NCBI GenBank assembly: GCA_000155715.1
Contig: DS990608.1
Coordinates: 26,923-90,922, forward strand
Length of the DNA stretch: 64,000 bases
From: a gamma proteobacterium HTCC5015
GTDB lineage: Bacteria; Pseudomonadota; Gammaproteobacteria; HTCC5015
Direction: 5' to 3'
Under the pieces are notes generated by a model. That model did no database searches, was not told where the DNA came from, and was given only the letters and a program-made list of their open reading frames with translations. Position 1 is the first letter of the stretch. Each line of letters begins with the position of its first letter. Made by a program: the position numbers and the translations under genes. Positions 62,063-64,000 of this stretch are shown in pieces.

Positions 62063-63994
62063 CTATTGCCCAGATTGATCAATCAAAGATTGATTGATGT
62101 CGATATCTGCCTCTTCTCTTAATTGATTCAAAACGGCGGCGTAGTCCATGCCTCCTTTTGAAGCCAGCAGTTGCTGCTTGATCTGCTCCTGCTCAGATTG
62201 GGTCAATTGCTCCCACTGACCAGGGCGCTTATCCAGCAGTTTCACCACGGCGCGGTCTTCACCCGAGAGATTGGCGTTCGCCACACTGGCTTCGGCTTCA
62301 CCCATTGCCATTTTAAATGTGACTTGAATTAAACCGCGGGGCAGTTGCTCCGGATTCTTGCGCGTCACTCCCAGAGCCGTGTTGAACTCACCCCCCAGTC
62401 GCTCGGCAATAGCCTCGCCGGATTCGCCGCTGCGCCACGCTTCCGCCGCCTGACTTTGAGCCGCGGACAGCTGTTCGGCAACCGTTTTTGTCATCAAGGC
62501 CGACTCTACGTCTGAGCGCGCCTCCTCAAGTGTTTTTTCGTGGCGCGGTTCGTGTTCTTTGACGCGCAACACTACGACGTCGCCATTGCTTAAATCCAGT
62601 GTGCCCGAGTTATAACCATCGTCGAGAATATCCGTCTTAAACGCGGCCTCGCGAACCACAGGATCGCTGGCGATGCCTTCCCCGCTCGTGCGCGTAAACC
62701 AATCGCTGCTCTGCAATTCGAGTGACAAGGCTTGTGCGACGGGCTCGAGTGAACCTGAGCTCTCAAAGGCCAAGTTAGACATTTCGTCAATATCACTGTC
62801 GTAGCGAAGTCGCGCTTTGTTATCGAGCAGCTCTTGACGGATTTTCGCCGATATCTCGTCAAAGGGTTGAGCTTCGGCGGGCGTATACTCATCGAGGCGA
62901 ATAATGTGGTAGCCAAATTGCGATTCCACCAAATCACTCACGGCGCCCTCTTCGGGCAAGTTAAACACGGCCTGTTCAAATTCGGGCACCATCACGCCCT
63001 TTTGAACCACACCCAGCGAACCGCCCTGCTCGGCGGAACCGGGATCGTCGGAGTGCTCTTTCGCCAAGGCGCTAAAATCGCCGCCCTCATTGATTTGAGT
63101 GAGCACTTGCTCGGCCTCACTGCGTACAGCAGCGCGAGCGTCTTCATCCGCATCGCTATCAAAGGCAAACAGAATATGGCTAGCCGAGCGCTCTTCTTGA
63201 CTGGTGTAACGACCCGAATCGACGCCCGCTTGATACTCTTGCTGCACCTCTTCTTCGGTCACTTCTAAGCCGTTTTTGTAGTCTTCGAAATTGATCGCAA
63301 CATATTCAACGCTGACTTTTTCAGGGTGCATGAACTGTTCGCGGTGGTCTTCAAAGTAGGCTTCGATCTCTGCATCGCTTAACTCGATATCAGAGCGGAA
63401 GGCTTCGCCGGAAAATGCAATGTACTCGATATCGCGCTCTTGATGCATTAAAGCGGCCATTTGCTCAAGCTGGCCGGGGGCAACAAAAGCCGTTTGGGTA
63501 ATGCCCTCTTGAAACTGACCTTGGACAAAACGCTTCGTCATTGTCTGCTCGTACAGAGCGGGCGAATAACCGATGGAGCGCAACTGGCGCTTATAGGCCT
63601 CTGGATCAAACTGACCATCGGTTTGAAACTGGGGCGCTTCTTGAATAACGCGCACCAAGTCCTCATCAGAAATGGCGTAGCCATCGTTGAGGGTCGCCTG
63701 CTCTTGTAGCAATTGCTGAATGAATTGATCCGTCGTGCGCTTGGCCAACAGCTGATCGCCGAAGGACTCAGGCAACTCGCCGCCAAAAGCCTGAGTGAGG
63801 CGCTGGCGGTTTTGTGAGAGGCGCTGATTGTATTGCTGGATTGAAACCGATTCCCCATCGACCGTAATCGCGCTGTTGTCTCCCATACCGGCAACATAGT
63901 CATACAACATGGGAACGACCATAAACAGGCCTAGCGCGGCGATAATGACGAGGGCAACGGCACCCGTCACCTTTTCTCGAATAGCGAGTAGCAT
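62063..63994 (-). CDS. ppiD: Peptidyl-prolyl cis-trans isomerase D, periplasmic folding factor
   Basis: A 643-residue inner-membrane-anchored SurA-like protein helping proteins leave the Sec translocon. The N-terminus has one membrane helix (VALVIIAALGLFMVVPMLYD). A SurA-N-like region (about 40-220) is followed by a parvulin domain (about 265-360: SASHILFAFD, FSALAKEHSDDPGSAEQGGS and FGYHIIRLDE) and a C-terminal domain. It is encoded next to fabI, as in Pseudomonas. The start codon is 6 bp inside the right edge, so its promoter is outside the window. Confidence 0.95.
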   Translation of the reverse strand: MLLAIREKVTGAVALVIIAALGLFMVVPMLYDYVAGMGDNSAITVDGESVSIQQYNQRLSQNRQRLTQAFGGELPESFGDQLLAKRTTDQFIQQLLQEQATLNDGYAISDEDLVRVIQEAPQFQTDGQFDPEAYKRQLRSIGYSPALYEQTMTKRFVQGQFQEGITQTAFVAPGQLEQMAALMHQERDIEYIAFSGEAFRSDIELSDAEIEAYFEDHREQFMHPEKVSVEYVAINFEDYKNGLEVTEEEVQQEYQAGVDSGRYTSQEERSASHILFAFDSDADEDARAAVRSEAEQVLTQINEGGDFSALAKEHSDDPGSAEQGGSLGVVQKGVMVPEFEQAVFNLPEEGAVSDLVESQFGYHIIRLDEYTPAEAQPFDEISAKIRQELLDNKARLRYDSDIDEMSNLAFESSGSLEPVAQALSLELQSSDWFTRTSGEGIASDPVVREAAFKTDILDDGYNSGTLDLSNGDVVVLRVKEHEPRHEKTLEEARSDVESALMTKTVAEQLSAAQSQAAEAWRSGESGEAIAERLGGEFNTALGVTRKNPEQLPRGLIQVTFKMAMGEAEASVANANLSGEDRAVVKLLDKRPGQWEQLTQSEQEQIKQQLLASKGGMDYAAVLNQLREEADIDINQSLIDQSGQ

Positions 63995-64000
63995 AGATTA

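Overview
The window is a chromosomal segment of moderate GC from a marine-type gammaproteobacterium. The gene content and order (rpsB-tsf-pyrH-frr-uppS-cdsA-dxr-rseP-bamA-skp-lpxD-fabZ-lpxA, map-glnD-dapE, cysM near a GacS/BarA kinase, dnaQ-rnhA-yafS-mltD, ppiD-fabI) resemble Pseudomonas and especially Cellvibrionales-like lineages (Saccharophagus, Teredinibacter, Simiduia type). That placement is a judgement from remembered gene order and family traits, not from a search. No rRNA, tRNA, phage, CRISPR array or transposase gene was recognised.

Layout. 1-3153: dnaQ (cut by the window edge), rnhA and a YafS-type methyltransferase, divergent from mltD. 3231-10226: a dense signalling block with a cNMP-binding/rhodanese protein, a GAF/HD-GYP phosphodiesterase, a CHASE2 Ser/Thr kinase, a PP2C phosphatase and an FHA protein. 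10281-17927: cysM, then a co-directional set of TonB-dependent receptor, periplasmic binding protein and GacS/BarA hybrid kinase, then pdxJ. 18083-21304: a CHASE2 class III nucleotide cyclase followed by an HD phosphodiesterase, a plausible cAMP make/break pair. 21488-26613: sdhE, sdhB-A-D-C and an SDHAF4-like gene on the minus strand, divergent from ygfZ. 26697-31288: a porin, two almost identical ~264-bp elements with 20-bp terminal inverted repeats bracketing rnhB, then a Gfo/Idh/MocA (GnnA-like) oxidoreductase and lpxB.

31297-47265 is all minus strand: a GGDEF/degenerate-EAL membrane protein with a partner lipoprotein, then the envelope/translation supercluster read from rpsB down to lpxA. 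rpsB carries a histone-like Lys/Ala repeat tail. 47473-53241: an alpha/beta hydrolase, then map-glnD-dapE. 53242-54840: an accessory spot with two copies of a 202-bp compound intergenic repeat flanking one unknown lipoprotein gene and a possible gene remnant. 54841-61107: a translationally coupled four-gene peptide-type ABC transporter. 61175-63994: fabI and ppiD, sharing a terminator.

How the genes work together. Most of the window is housekeeping: lipid A, outer-membrane assembly, isoprenoid and phospholipid precursors, translation, succinate dehydrogenase with its assembly factors, and nitrogen sensing. The unusual feature is the amount of signal transduction between 3.2 and 21.3 kb, where cAMP, c-di-GMP, Ser/Thr phosphorylation and phosphorelay components sit side by side. 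A similar lipoprotein-sensor pair recurs at 31-34 kb. These modules and the inverted-repeat elements are the best candidates for something undescribed.
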